A DNA stretch of 64,000 nucleotides, taken from assembly GCA_041741455.1 (NCBI GenBank), contig JBGSJZ010000011.1, positions 1 to 64,000 on the forward strand, given 5' to 3'. Of the stretch, positions 57,207 to 64,000 are shown piece after piece (position 1 is the stretch's first letter; the number at the start of each line of letters is the position of its first letter). The notes under the pieces were generated by a model. That model did not search any database, was not told where the DNA came from, and saw only the letters and a program-made list of their open reading frames with translations. Source of the DNA: CALESS01 sp041741455 (GTDB lineage: Bacteria; Chloroflexota; Anaerolineae; Anaerolineales; Anaerolineaceae). The position numbers and the translations under genes are program-made.

Positions 57207-58976
57207 ATGAAGCGAAAGTTGTACTGGAGTTTTCTGGTGGTGTTGTTTTTTTTGGTGGGGGGTGTTTTTAATGTCCTCTCACAAACACCGGGATTCACAT
57301 ATTACTTCCCAGTTGTGCTGAAACAAGCAACATTCACACCTACCTTCACCTTGACGCCGACCACAACTTTCACGCCTACCATAACATTCTCTCCAACCTT
57401 TACCTTCACCCCCTCACTGACTGCAACTTTTACGAAAACATTCACGCCTTCCCCCTCGCCGACTGCCAGTAAAACTGGAACGGCCACTCCGGTGACCTCA
57501 CCGCCGTTATGGTCGCGCACTGCGTATATCAACACCGATACAGCTCAAGGTTTATACGATCTTGGGTGTCAGGCAGGTACCCGTGATCAAAACACTGCAG
57601 GAGTACAAGACTCTGTTGTAGTGTTGGATTTTGGTCAACCAGCCAAAAATTCTTCAGGAGAATTTGGAACAGATTTACTTGGCCCTCTAGGTTTTTTGCG
57701 GACTTCAGAAATTGCATTAAGAGTCACCTATTATGGCAGAGGATATTATGATTGTTCCGGAAGTGACAACCTGTCTCATATGACAATTGGAATCGGAACA
57801 ACAAACTATGGTAGTACATGGCTACCTTTAGGGACGAATTCACTAGATCATGGACGAGCCTGGGCAAGCATGGTCAATGATGTTAATGCCTGGTTTATTC
57901 AAAATGGATATTTTGGGCAGGTTAAAGCAGTTGGGGCTAATGACATTGAACTTTCCTGGAATTCTCCGACAGTGACAAAAGCCTGGGTTAATGGCTACAA
58001 TGAAATGACGACATATGATATGTATAATTATGGAGCAGCCGAAGGTTGCCCTACTCGCACAAATCCAACTGCGAATTGTGCATTACCATGGACGCTAGCT
58101 GATGTGTGGTATGTTTCTTTTGGTACTACTACGGCATATCCTTTACCTTTGATCTATCGCGACGACGGATATAATGCACGTCAGTGGTCCTGGATCAGTC
58201 GATGGTCGTTATTAAATAAAGGCTATCGGATGGATTTTGTTGGATCGTTCACCCAATGCCAGGCATGTCTCCAAAGAACAGGTGATCTTAGTTGCGCTTA
58301 CCTGGACAATAAACCAGCAGAAGGCTGGCAACAATTGTACAATGAACTTATAGCCGATGGGGTTAGTCAGGGTATTCGCTGGTCTACTGACATTTTCTGG
58401 CTGGGTGACTCATCGCAGGTAAATCCGAGTTTATGTGACAGCTCTAAATCCTCCCTGATTGGCGGAACGCTTGAACAACGTGAATTAACTCTAACAGAGG
58501 CTCTGGATTCACCAAGTCTCTCTGAAGATATGCGGGTTAACCTGATGCTGAAGTTGTATGCAACTAAAAATTTGATCATCCAACAGAAAAATAGTGCAAA
58601 ATCTGACAAAATTAAACTTACAACTTTCCCTAAACTTGGATCGCCCGAGTTTATGCCTGGGATTTTTGAAGGCGATGAAGGTTTGTTCCGGCCCTGGCAG
58701 GTACAGATCAGCAACCGCTGGCAGGGTTGGGATGATGAGACCAAGGTGCAGGTACTGGTCGGAAAGCAGAGCACGGATCCACAGACGGGAGTGGTTTTTG
58801 TCTGGAGCTCCAATTCGGTCGATAACTGGCAATCGTTTCCTGCGCCTTCCGGTGTGGGTGAGTTGCGCATCCTGGCCGTCAATGGCGACCGGCTGGTGCT
58901 TCAGGCTGAAGATGGAAGAACCATGTTATTTTCCTGGAAAACCGGAGAATACGTGACTGAAGGTGATCGCCGATAA
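57207..58976 (+). CDS. secreted Thr-Pro stalk protein, unknown function
   Basis: 589 residues. A signal peptide covers residues 1-26, followed by TYYFPVVLKQ and a Thr-Pro/Phe stalk at 41-100. The rest, about 490 residues, is an extracellular domain with several Cys (GCQAGTRDQN, QCQACLQ, LSCAYL) and aromatic-rich strands (RQWSWISRWSLL). Residue 500 onwards has a clear beta repeat (ISNRWQGWDDETKVQVLVG). I do not recognise an enzyme motif. The DNA from about 57600 to 58640 is AT-richer and uses more A/T-ending codons than its neighbours, which may mean recent acquisition. The gene has a hairpin behind it at 59046-59084. Confidence 0.75.
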   Translation: MKRKLYWSFLVVLFFLVGGVFNVLSQTPGFTYYFPVVLKQATFTPTFTLTPTTTFTPTITFSPTFTFTPSLTATFTKTFTPSPSPTASKTGTATPVTSPPLWSRTAYINTDTAQGLYDLGCQAGTRDQNTAGVQDSVVVLDFGQPAKNSSGEFGTDLLGPLGFLRTSEIALRVTYYGRGYYDCSGSDNLSHMTIGIGTTNYGSTWLPLGTNSLDHGRAWASMVNDVNAWFIQNGYFGQVKAVGANDIELSWNSPTVTKAWVNGYNEMTTYDMYNYGAAEGCPTRTNPTANCALPWTLADVWYVSFGTTTAYPLPLIYRDDGYNARQWSWISRWSLLNKGYRMDFVGSFTQCQACLQRTGDLSCAYLDNKPAEGWQQLYNELIADGVSQGIRWSTDIFWLGDSSQVNPSLCDSSKSSLIGGTLEQRELTLTEALDSPSLSEDMRVNLMLKLYATKNLIIQQKNSAKSDKIKLTTFPKLGSPEFMPGIFEGDEGLFRPWQVQISNRWQGWDDETKVQVLVGKQSTDPQTGVVFVWSSNSVDNWQSFPAPSGVGELRILAVNGDRLVLQAEDGRTMLFSWKTGEYVTEGDRR

Positions 58977-59045
58977 AATAATTGGGTGGGAAAATTTAAG
59001 GTTGTTCTACTTGAAAAATTGTTAAAATTCGGGTATTATATAGAT

Positions 59046-59084
59046 GCTGAGCGCCGAGATGCCCCCCTCATCCCGGTGCTTAGC
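59046..59084. terminator. hairpin after the stalk protein gene
   Basis: GCTGAGCGCCG (59046-59056) pairs with CGGTGCTTAGC (59074-59084) with two G-T pairs, plus an inner GATG/CATC pairing. No strong T run follows, so it is a weak terminator or an RNA end. Confidence 0.5.
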
Positions 59085-59126
59085 GCTTTAAAGGAGGGAG
59101 ATCAAAAACCAATTTCCAAATTTCTA

Positions 59127-59155
59127 TTGACTCCCCTCAGATTTTTTGTTACGAT
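59127..59155 (+). promoter_or_regulatory. promoter of the glnA leader
   Basis: TTGACT (59127-59132), 17-nt spacer, TACGAT (59150-59155). A start near 59162 gives a 5' leader of about 340 nt before glnA. Confidence 0.82.
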
Positions 59156-59161
59156 AGGCCA

Positions 59162-59490
59162 GTCAATTTTTTGAAAACCGAATAGATGGAGATTCAGCGG
59201 CTGAACCCTGTGACAATCACAGGGCGACGAGGTGGAGGTTCCGCTCCGCGAGGAGCGCGCTAACCCGCAAATGCGGGGAAAATCGGATAGATCAGCGGAT
59301 GCCTCTGAAGCCCCGACATGGGCTTCCTTCTCCCTTCCAGGAAAGTGACGGGCGGAAAACCGGTTGGCAACAACCGGAACAACCCCGGCACATTGCCCCA
59401 CAACCGGTTGACGGGGGTGGTGGATTTTAGGAAGGGGCAGCCTGTATATTCAATAGAGGGCATGCCCGGCATGCCTTTTATTATTTTAAT
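59162..59490 (+). ncRNA. structured GC-rich leader RNA ahead of glnA, candidate riboswitch or attenuator
   Basis: The stretch is much more GC-rich than its flanks and contains no gene. It holds five good hairpins: CCCTGTG/CACAGGG (59206-59224), CGCTCC-GCGA-GGAGCG (59242-59257, GNRA loop), CCCGC/GCGGG (59264-59277), GAAGCCC/GGGCTTC (59307-59326) and CCGGTTG-GCAA-CAACCGG (59360-59377, GNRA loop). A second CAACCGGTTG at 59401-59410 can replace either arm of the last hairpin, giving alternative folds. The leader ends in an intrinsic terminator, GGCATGC/GCATGCC (59459-59475) followed by TTTTATTATTTT, 18 bp ahead of the glnA start. The layout, promoter-aptamer-like region-terminator-gene, is that of a transcription-controlling leader. 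I could not match it to a known class. Confidence 0.65.
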
Positions 59491-59505
59491 TTGATGGAGG
59501 TATGA

Positions 59506-60843
59506 ATGGACCGCAAGTATTTGATTGCCCGAGCTAAAGAAGATGGTGTCAAGTTCATCTCGTTTCAATTCACTGATGTCACCGGTGCGGTAAAAAGTGT
59601 AGATATGCCGGTGGAACAATTGGCTGGAGCATTGGAAAATGGCATCTGGTTTGATGGTTCTTCGGTGGAGGGTTTTGCGCGGATTCAGGAATCCGATATG
59701 CATTTACGGCCGGATGAAAATACCTATGCTGTACTGCCCTGGACCCCGCCTGAATTGCGCCGGGCGCGTTTGTTCTGCGATATTTTTACCCCAAACGGAG
59801 ACCCTTTCGAAGGGGACCCGCGCGGATTGCTGAAACGGACGCTTGAAAAGCTAAAACAACGTGGTTACGTTTTTAACGTGGGTCCGGAACCGGAGTTCTT
59901 TCTGTTCAAACGCAACGGCGGAGAATCAATCCATCCGGTACCACACGATGTGGGTGGTTATTTTGATTTCTCGCCGAATGATGAGGCGGTGCGGGTGCGC
60001 TCGGAATTGATGGATGCGCTAAACCGGATGGGGTTGGAAATTGAAGTTGGCCATCATGAGTGTGCCCTGGGCCAGCATGAAATTGATTTCCGCTTTGCGG
60101 ATGCGCTGCGAACTGCCGACAACGTATTGACTCTCAAATACACTGTTAAAGCAATAGCTGCCCAACACGGACTGTTGGCTTCCTTTATGCCGAAACCAAT
60201 TTTTGGGATCAATGGTTCTGGGATGCACTGTCATCAATCCTTGTTTGATGAGGCGGGTAACAACCTGTTCTTTGATGCAAGAGACGAATTCCATCTCTCT
60301 CCGCTGGCTTATGGCTTTATCGCCGGTCAACTGGCGCATGCACGCGGATTGGCCGGGGTGGTGGCGCCTTCGGTTAACTCTTATAAACGCCTGGTGGCCG
60401 GATATGAAGCGCCGGTTTATGTGGGCTGGGCTCAAACCAACCGCTCAGCCTTAATCCGCATACCCCGTCATACCGCAGGGATGGATAAGGCAGTCCGGGC
60501 GGAATTGCGCTGCCCGGATCCTTCCTGCAATCCGTATTTGGCGTTCACAGTCATGTTGGCGGCCGGGTTGGATGGAATTGATAATGGATTAGAGCTGCCC
60601 AAGCCTTTGAACAATGTCAACGTCTATCACCTGGACCAGGATGACCGCCGACGGTTGGGTGTGAAAGAATTACCGGGTTCATTGTTGGAAGCTCTCAACG
60701 AGCTGGACCAGGATAAGGCTATCAAAGAGGCATTAGGCTCCACGGTTTATGATACCTTCCGAAGGGCCAAGCTTGAGGAATGGGAAGAATATCGCCTACG
60801 GGTGATGGACTGGGAAGTTGCACGCTACCTGGAAGTTGCTTAA
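59506..60843 (+). CDS. glnA: glutamine synthetase type I
   Basis: 445 residues, the length of GSI-alpha enzymes. The N-terminal beta-grasp part has SFQFTDVTGAVKSVDMPVEQL; the latch GIWFDGSSVEGFARIQESDM follows. Metal and ammonia-site residues are in VGPEPEFFLF, GHHECALGQHEIDF and the FGINGSGMHCHQSLF loop, and the ATP part in SYKRLVAGYEAPVYVGW. The adenylylation tyrosine loop NLYxLPxxE of GSI-beta is missing (here NVYHLDQDDRRR), so the enzyme is not controlled by adenylylation. Control is probably at the level of RNA, through the structured leader and terminator in front. It makes glutamine from glutamate and ammonia. TGGAGG precedes the ATG. Confidence 0.96.
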   Translation: MDRKYLIARAKEDGVKFISFQFTDVTGAVKSVDMPVEQLAGALENGIWFDGSSVEGFARIQESDMHLRPDENTYAVLPWTPPELRRARLFCDIFTPNGDPFEGDPRGLLKRTLEKLKQRGYVFNVGPEPEFFLFKRNGGESIHPVPHDVGGYFDFSPNDEAVRVRSELMDALNRMGLEIEVGHHECALGQHEIDFRFADALRTADNVLTLKYTVKAIAAQHGLLASFMPKPIFGINGSGMHCHQSLFDEAGNNLFFDARDEFHLSPLAYGFIAGQLAHARGLAGVVAPSVNSYKRLVAGYEAPVYVGWAQTNRSALIRIPRHTAGMDKAVRAELRCPDPSCNPYLAFTVMLAAGLDGIDNGLELPKPLNNVNVYHLDQDDRRRLGVKELPGSLLEALNELDQDKAIKEALGSTVYDTFRRAKLEEWEEYRLRVMDWEVARYLEVA

Positions 60844-60862
60844 GTAGTAACGACTCTGAAAA

Positions 60863-60903
60863 AAAACAACACGGGAGAGAAAAAATCTCTTCCGTGTTGT
60901 TTA
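60863..60903. terminator. bidirectional terminator of glnA and the tgt operon
   Basis: AACAACACGGGAGAGA (60865-60880) pairs with TCTCTTCCGTGTTGTT (60886-60901), one G-T pair, A run before and TTT after. The stop codon of the convergent ThiS-like gene lies at its edge. Confidence 0.92.
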
Positions 60904-61104
60904 TTCAACTTGGTTGCCGCCAGAAATGGAGGCGATCAATTTCACAACATCTCCGTCCCGTAATTGATCCTCTTGCTCCAGCAGTATGCCTTCTCTTAGC
61001 ACCAGGTGGGTTTCAGGGGTTAAGCCAAGCCGTTCCAAGGCTTCCTTCACCGACAAGGGAGCAGGAAATTCATAAACTTGTTTGCGAATGAGCAGAGTGA
61101 TCAT
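60901..61104 (-). CDS. ThiS/MoaD-like sulfur carrier protein with C-terminal extension
   Basis: 67 residues with the beta-grasp pattern of ThiS and MoaD: MITLLIRKQVYEFPAPLSVKEALERLG, then VLREGILLEQEDQLRDGDVVKLIASISGG. In the classic carriers the Gly-Gly is the C-terminus; here four residues (NQVE) follow it. They would have to be cut off before adenylation and sulfur loading, as happens in some ubiquitin-like carriers. No thiG, thiF or moaE gene is close. It is the last gene of the operon and overlaps the binding lipoprotein by 4 bp. Confidence 0.78.
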   Translation of the reverse strand: MITLLIRKQVYEFPAPLSVKEALERLGLTPETHLVLREGILLEQEDQLRDGDVVKLIASISGGNQVE

Positions 61105-61841
61105 GGGATGGATTGGCTGAGGCAGACCAGCCAGGCTTGTAAATCACCCTCGGCTTGACGTGGGAGAATAGCCAAATATGGGAGGGTCAGGGCTGATTCG
61201 GATAGGTCAGTGATTTCCAGCGGTAGACGTGAGTTATCTCCCAACCAGGCAGCCGGGATGTAACCGATGGCGGTCGGAGCATCTCCAACGGCTGCCAGGA
61301 CATCCAAAGGGGAGGCTGCCAGAAAGGCGCTGGAGGAAATCCGGGCTGCACCCAAAATGGCACTTTCAAACAGGTCTTGAATATCCTCCCCGGTTGAGTA
61401 CGTCCAGAGTTGGATCTCACCTTCGGGTGGATCCAGACAATCCGGGCAGGCTTCTGCCCAGGTTTGATACTCTCCAGCAAAGATCGCCTGCAGCCTGACA
61501 AGATCCAGCTTTTTCAGCGGGTTTTCCGAGTGGACAAGGAAAACCAGGTGATCGGAACCCAATTCATAAGCGGGTTGGTCGAAATCGGCAGGAGTACCCC
61601 AGCGCAGAAAAACATCGGCAGATTGGTTCAGCAGAGATGGCGTGGGTATCTCAATGAATTCAATGGCATATTGCGGCAAGGATTGCAGGCACTGGTTCAT
61701 CCCAGATCCGAGAAAACCCAGGCTGGGACTGGCGGCCACCTGCCAAATTACAGGTGTGGAGATGGGCTGTGCAGCTGGAACTGGCTGACAAGCGGTCAGA
61801 ATCAACACACCAAGCAGGAGGGGGAATAGTTTAGCGGACAT
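61101..61841 (-). CDS. periplasmic-binding-like lipoprotein (PstS/tungstate-binding fold)
   Basis: 246 residues. The lipobox LTAC gives Cys18 as the anchor. The mature part has the type II binding fold: WQVAASPSLGFLGSGMNQCL at the start, ADVFLRWGTPADF, DHLVFLVHSENPLKKLDL and the AIFAGEYQTWAEAC helix, which is typical of phosphate- or molybdate-type binding proteins. The final strand region is PTAIGYIPAAWLGDN. No ABC transporter genes are near, so it may have a signalling or scavenging role. It overlaps uppP by 11 bp and the ThiS-like gene by 4 bp. Confidence 0.8.
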   Translation of the reverse strand: MSAKLFPLLLGVLILTACQPVPAAQPISTPVIWQVAASPSLGFLGSGMNQCLQSLPQYAIEFIEIPTPSLLNQSADVFLRWGTPADFDQPAYELGSDHLVFLVHSENPLKKLDLVRLQAIFAGEYQTWAEACPDCLDPPEGEIQLWTYSTGEDIQDLFESAILGAARISSSAFLAASPLDVLAAVGDAPTAIGYIPAAWLGDNSRLPLEITDLSESALTLPYLAILPRQAEGDLQAWLVCLSQSIP

Positions 61842-62652
61842 AACTCACAATGATGCCGATGATACCCAGCAGAGCGCAATACAACGCGAACCAGTTGAGG
61901 GAGCGCTTGGTCAGGAATGCCAGCAACCAACGGATGGAAAGATAACCGACGATGGTTGCTGCAAAGAACCCGACCAGAATGGTGGGTAGAAATCCTGCCA
62001 GGGATGGTGTTTCCAGTAAATCATTCAGGCTAAAGATGGACGCGCCGAGCATAACCGGTACGCTCATCAGGAAGGAGAAACGGGCAGCCGACGGGCGATC
62101 CAGATGGCGGAACATACCACCTGAAATTGTCGATCCTGAACGGGAGATGCCGGGGAAGAGTGAGACAACCTGAAAAAGCCCGATTATCAGGGCGTCCAGC
62201 CAGGTGATGTTGGTCATAGTCCGGTTGCGTCTACTGAAGTGCTCGGCCAGCACCAGCAGAACGGCGGTGAATAACAGAAAGATACTGGTGACCAAAGGAC
62301 TATGAAAAGCAGCCTCCACCTGGTCTTTGATCAGCACCCCAATCAGGCTGGCAGGAATGGTAGCCAGAATCAAATACCAACCTAGTCGGGCTTCGGGAGT
62401 TGCGAAGGGTTTACGCTGCCAGACAGCAAGCAGCCAGCCGCGCACTACCGCCCATAAATCACGCCAGAAATAGATGATGACTGCAACCAGCGTACCTGCC
62501 TGGACTAATACATCGAACGGCATAACCTGCTCGGCCGGGATTTTCCAGCCGAGGAAGAAGGGAGCCAATACCAGGTGAGCGGAGGAGGAAACGGGCAGAA
62601 ATTCTGTGATGCCTTGGACAATGCCCAGTAGGATAGCTTGCAGGAAGGTCAT
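61831..62652 (-). CDS. uppP: undecaprenyl-diphosphatase
   Basis: 273 residues from the ATG at 62652, which has AAAGGAG before it and overlaps the tgt stop in ATGA; an upstream ATG would only add residues that are not in the family. The two signatures are GITEFLPVSSSAHLVL near the start (Glu and Ser of the active site) and FPGISRSGSTISGG (catalytic Arg and Ser). Seven to eight membrane helices fit BacA/UppP. It recycles undecaprenyl diphosphate for cell wall synthesis and confers bacitracin tolerance. It lies in an operon with tgt. Confidence 0.95.
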   Translation of the reverse strand: MTFLQAILLGIVQGITEFLPVSSSAHLVLAPFFLGWKIPAEQVMPFDVLVQAGTLVAVIIYFWRDLWAVVRGWLLAVWQRKPFATPEARLGWYLILATIPASLIGVLIKDQVEAAFHSPLVTSIFLLFTAVLLVLAEHFSRRNRTMTNITWLDALIIGLFQVVSLFPGISRSGSTISGGMFRHLDRPSAARFSFLMSVPVMLGASIFSLNDLLETPSLAGFLPTILVGFFAATIVGYLSIRWLLAFLTKRSLNWFALYCALLGIIGIIVSYVR

Positions 62653-63776
62653 AAGGCTCCTTTGGAGGTACGGTGATGCCAATTGGCAAGGAATTCAGCG
62701 CAAAACGTTGCATAACGCCGGTCAAAAATGGCCTGGCGGGCACGTCGGGCGATTTCCAACAAGGTATGAATATTGTGAATGGAGATCAGGGTGGCAGAGA
62801 GCATTTCTTTGGCAGCAATCAGGTGACGAATGTAGGCCCGGCTGAAGTTCTGGCAGGCGTAGCAAGTGCAATTTTCATCCATGGGGCGCGGATCGTGGGC
62901 AAAACTGGCGTTCATCATATTCAACCGACCAGTAAAGGTCATGGCAGCGTGGTGGCGCGCCAGGCGGGTGGGCAGAACACAATCAAAGAGATCCACACCC
63001 CGCAAGATGCCATTCACCAGGTCTTCCGGAGAACCGACACCCATCAGGTACCGCGGTTTGTTTTTCGGCAGAATTGGGTTGACCAATTCCAGGATGGCAT
63101 GCATATCCATCTTACTCTCGCCGACAGAAAGACCGCCGATGGCATGACCGGGAAAACCCAGGGAAGAGATGAATTCTGCTGATTGGGCGCGTAAATCCGG
63201 GTAGATGCCTCCCTGGACGATGCCGAAAAGGGCTTGATCTGACCGGGATTTGGCCTGCAAGCAGCGTTCTGCCCATTGATGGGTGCGCTGCATGGCGCGT
63301 TCGATGTACGTGCGATCATCGGGCGTGGCACACTCATCAAAGGTCATGATGATGTCCGCCCCGAGTTGCTCCTGAACCTGGATGGAAGTTTCCGGGGTCA
63401 GCCGGCGGGTTGAACCATCAATGTGACTTTTGAAAGTGACACCATCCATATCTACTTTGCGTGTATCCGATAGCGAAAATACCTGGAAACCACCTGAATC
63501 GGTCAGGATGGGACGCGGCCAGTGCATGAAATTGTGCAAACCACCCATCTCTGCCACCAAATCTGCACCCGGGCGCAGGAAAAGATGGTATGTATTGGAA
63601 AGGATGAGCTGGGCATTCAACTCCAGCAATTGATTGGGAGTGATGGCCTTAACGGTTGCCTGGGTGCCCACCGGGGCAAAGAGAGGCGTGGGTAAATCAC
63701 CATGCGGGGTGTGAAATATCCCTGCCCGGGCATTGCCATCTTCAGCCAGAAGTTCAAAGGAAAAAAGATCAGTCAA
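62649..63776 (-). CDS. tgt: queuine tRNA-ribosyltransferase
   Basis: 375 residues, starting with TTG 2 bp behind the stop of the transporter gene; no Met codon is available at the expected position. Substrate site: ILTDSGGFQVFSL with the catalytic Asp, the GIVQGGIYPDLR loop, and IGGLSVGE. The second catalytic Asp is in GVDLFDCVLPTRLARH. The zinc site is C-x-C-x2-C with a later His (ENCTCYACQNFSRAYIRHLI). It exchanges guanine 34 in tRNA with His, Asp, Asn and Tyr for a queuine precursor. It is coupled to uppP by a 4-bp overlap. Confidence 0.96.
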   Translation of the reverse strand: MTDLFSFELLAEDGNARAGIFHTPHGDLPTPLFAPVGTQATVKAITPNQLLELNAQLILSNTYHLFLRPGADLVAEMGGLHNFMHWPRPILTDSGGFQVFSLSDTRKVDMDGVTFKSHIDGSTRRLTPETSIQVQEQLGADIIMTFDECATPDDRTYIERAMQRTHQWAERCLQAKSRSDQALFGIVQGGIYPDLRAQSAEFISSLGFPGHAIGGLSVGESKMDMHAILELVNPILPKNKPRYLMGVGSPEDLVNGILRGVDLFDCVLPTRLARHHAAMTFTGRLNMMNASFAHDPRPMDENCTCYACQNFSRAYIRHLIAAKEMLSATLISIHNIHTLLEIARRARQAIFDRRYATFCAEFLANWHHRTSKGAL

Positions 63777-63778
63777 GT

Positions 63779-64000
63779 TTACAGACCCCAGAAGAAATGT
63801 AGACCAAGTAGGATACCTGCAATGACCAGAACCGTCAATGGCAGGCCAATGCGAACAAAATCCCGGGTTTTATAACCACCAGGGCTCATCACCATCAGGT
63901 TCACTGGGTGACCGTAGGGGGTTATGAAGGCCAGTGAACAACCGAGGGCGACTGCCATGCTGAGGGCACGCGGATCAGCGCCAAGCGAATAGGCAACGGC
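63779..64000 (-). CDS. SLC13/DASS-like transporter, C-terminal part (start outside window)
   Basis: The frame runs from the window end to a TAA at 63779-63781, giving 73 residues. They include SLAFITPYGHPVNLMVMSPGGYKTRDF followed by a final helix (GLPLTVLVIAGILLGLHFFWGL). The first part matches the last loop and helix of SLC13-type Na+/carboxylate or sulfate permeases, where the TPxGxxxN motif binds sodium. The 5' part lies beyond 64000. It is the upstream gene of the tgt operon with a 2-bp gap. Confidence 0.8.
   Translation of the reverse strand, partial: AVAYSLGADPRALSMAVALGCSLAFITPYGHPVNLMVMSPGGYKTRDFVRIGLPLTVLVIAGILLGLHFFWGL

Noticed and set aside
59162..59490. SAH or SAM riboswitch ahead of glnA (GAGGAGCGC and GAGGTGGAGG stretches look similar)
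   Set aside because: The further conserved parts of those classes (the GCTCGG partner strand, the GGCAACC kink-turn region) are missing.
59162..59490. RNase P RNA, tmRNA or 6S RNA in the GC-rich leader
   Set aside because: None of the conserved cores of these RNAs could be found on either strand.
1..64000. CRISPR arrays, tRNA genes, rRNA genes, insertion sequences or prophage
   Set aside because: No regularly spaced repeats, cloverleaf-type sequences, transposase-like proteins or phage structural genes were seen on either strand.

Overview
The window reads as chromosome of a Chloroflexota bacterium, most likely of the class Anaerolineae. The evidence is indirect but consistent: secreted and envelope proteins carry long Thr-Pro stalks, Tad-type pilin-like genes are present, EF-G, TrpB and Ser/Thr kinase paralogues are of types common in that group, and the arrangement is dense with mixed strands at roughly 50-55% GC. 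No rRNA, tRNA, CRISPR array, prophage or intact insertion sequence was found.

Layout. 1-7.0 kb: the end of a secreted SGNH-type hydrolase, a decayed transglutaminase-like (lasso peptide B2-type) gene beside a PF14907 nucleotidyltransferase, a DedA membrane protein, a DUF4380-like protein, a PadR/DUF4180 pair with a clear double operator, and a divergent pair of small genes. 7.0-11.8 kb: a three-gene TadE/TadG/TadE cluster with a structured leader. 12.3-19.2 kb: small helical proteins, amylosucrase, an iron alcohol dehydrogenase and a CASTOR/POLLUX-like channel with a membrane partner. 19.3-27.4 kb: two CarH-like MerR/B12 regulators flanking a two-component system; the second heads a tightly overlapping operon with an MFS transporter, an SRPBCC protein and a CrtI-like desaturase, which suggests light- or B12-controlled isoprenoid chemistry. 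27.4-32.7 kb: a DHH-CBS-CBS-nucleotidyltransferase fusion, an acetyltransferase, a methyltransferase and lipoproteins. 32.8-39.5 kb: an EF-G paralogue, then a Trp T-box leader driving trpS and trpB2, DegV, and the decayed remains of a second trpB. 39.5-57 kb: a giant GAF histidine kinase, a degenerate DNA-methylase-like protein, a Ser/Thr kinase, a class A PBP, two glycosidases and tandem c-di-AMP-receptor-like proteins. 57-64 kb: a secreted stalk protein, a structured leader RNA ahead of glnA, and an operon of an SLC13-type transporter, tgt, uppP, a binding lipoprotein and a ThiS-like protein.

The most noteworthy signals are: (1) the roughly 330-nt GC-rich leader RNA between a good promoter and an intrinsic terminator directly ahead of glnA, which I could not match to a known riboswitch; (2) at least seven genes whose start codon sits 6-8 nt behind a -10 hexamer with no Shine-Dalgarno, i.e. 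predicted leaderless mRNAs; (3) the decayed lasso-type gene; (4) the decayed trpB copy carrying a dispersed repeat; (5) the CarH-like operon. All family assignments come from reading motifs, not from database searches.
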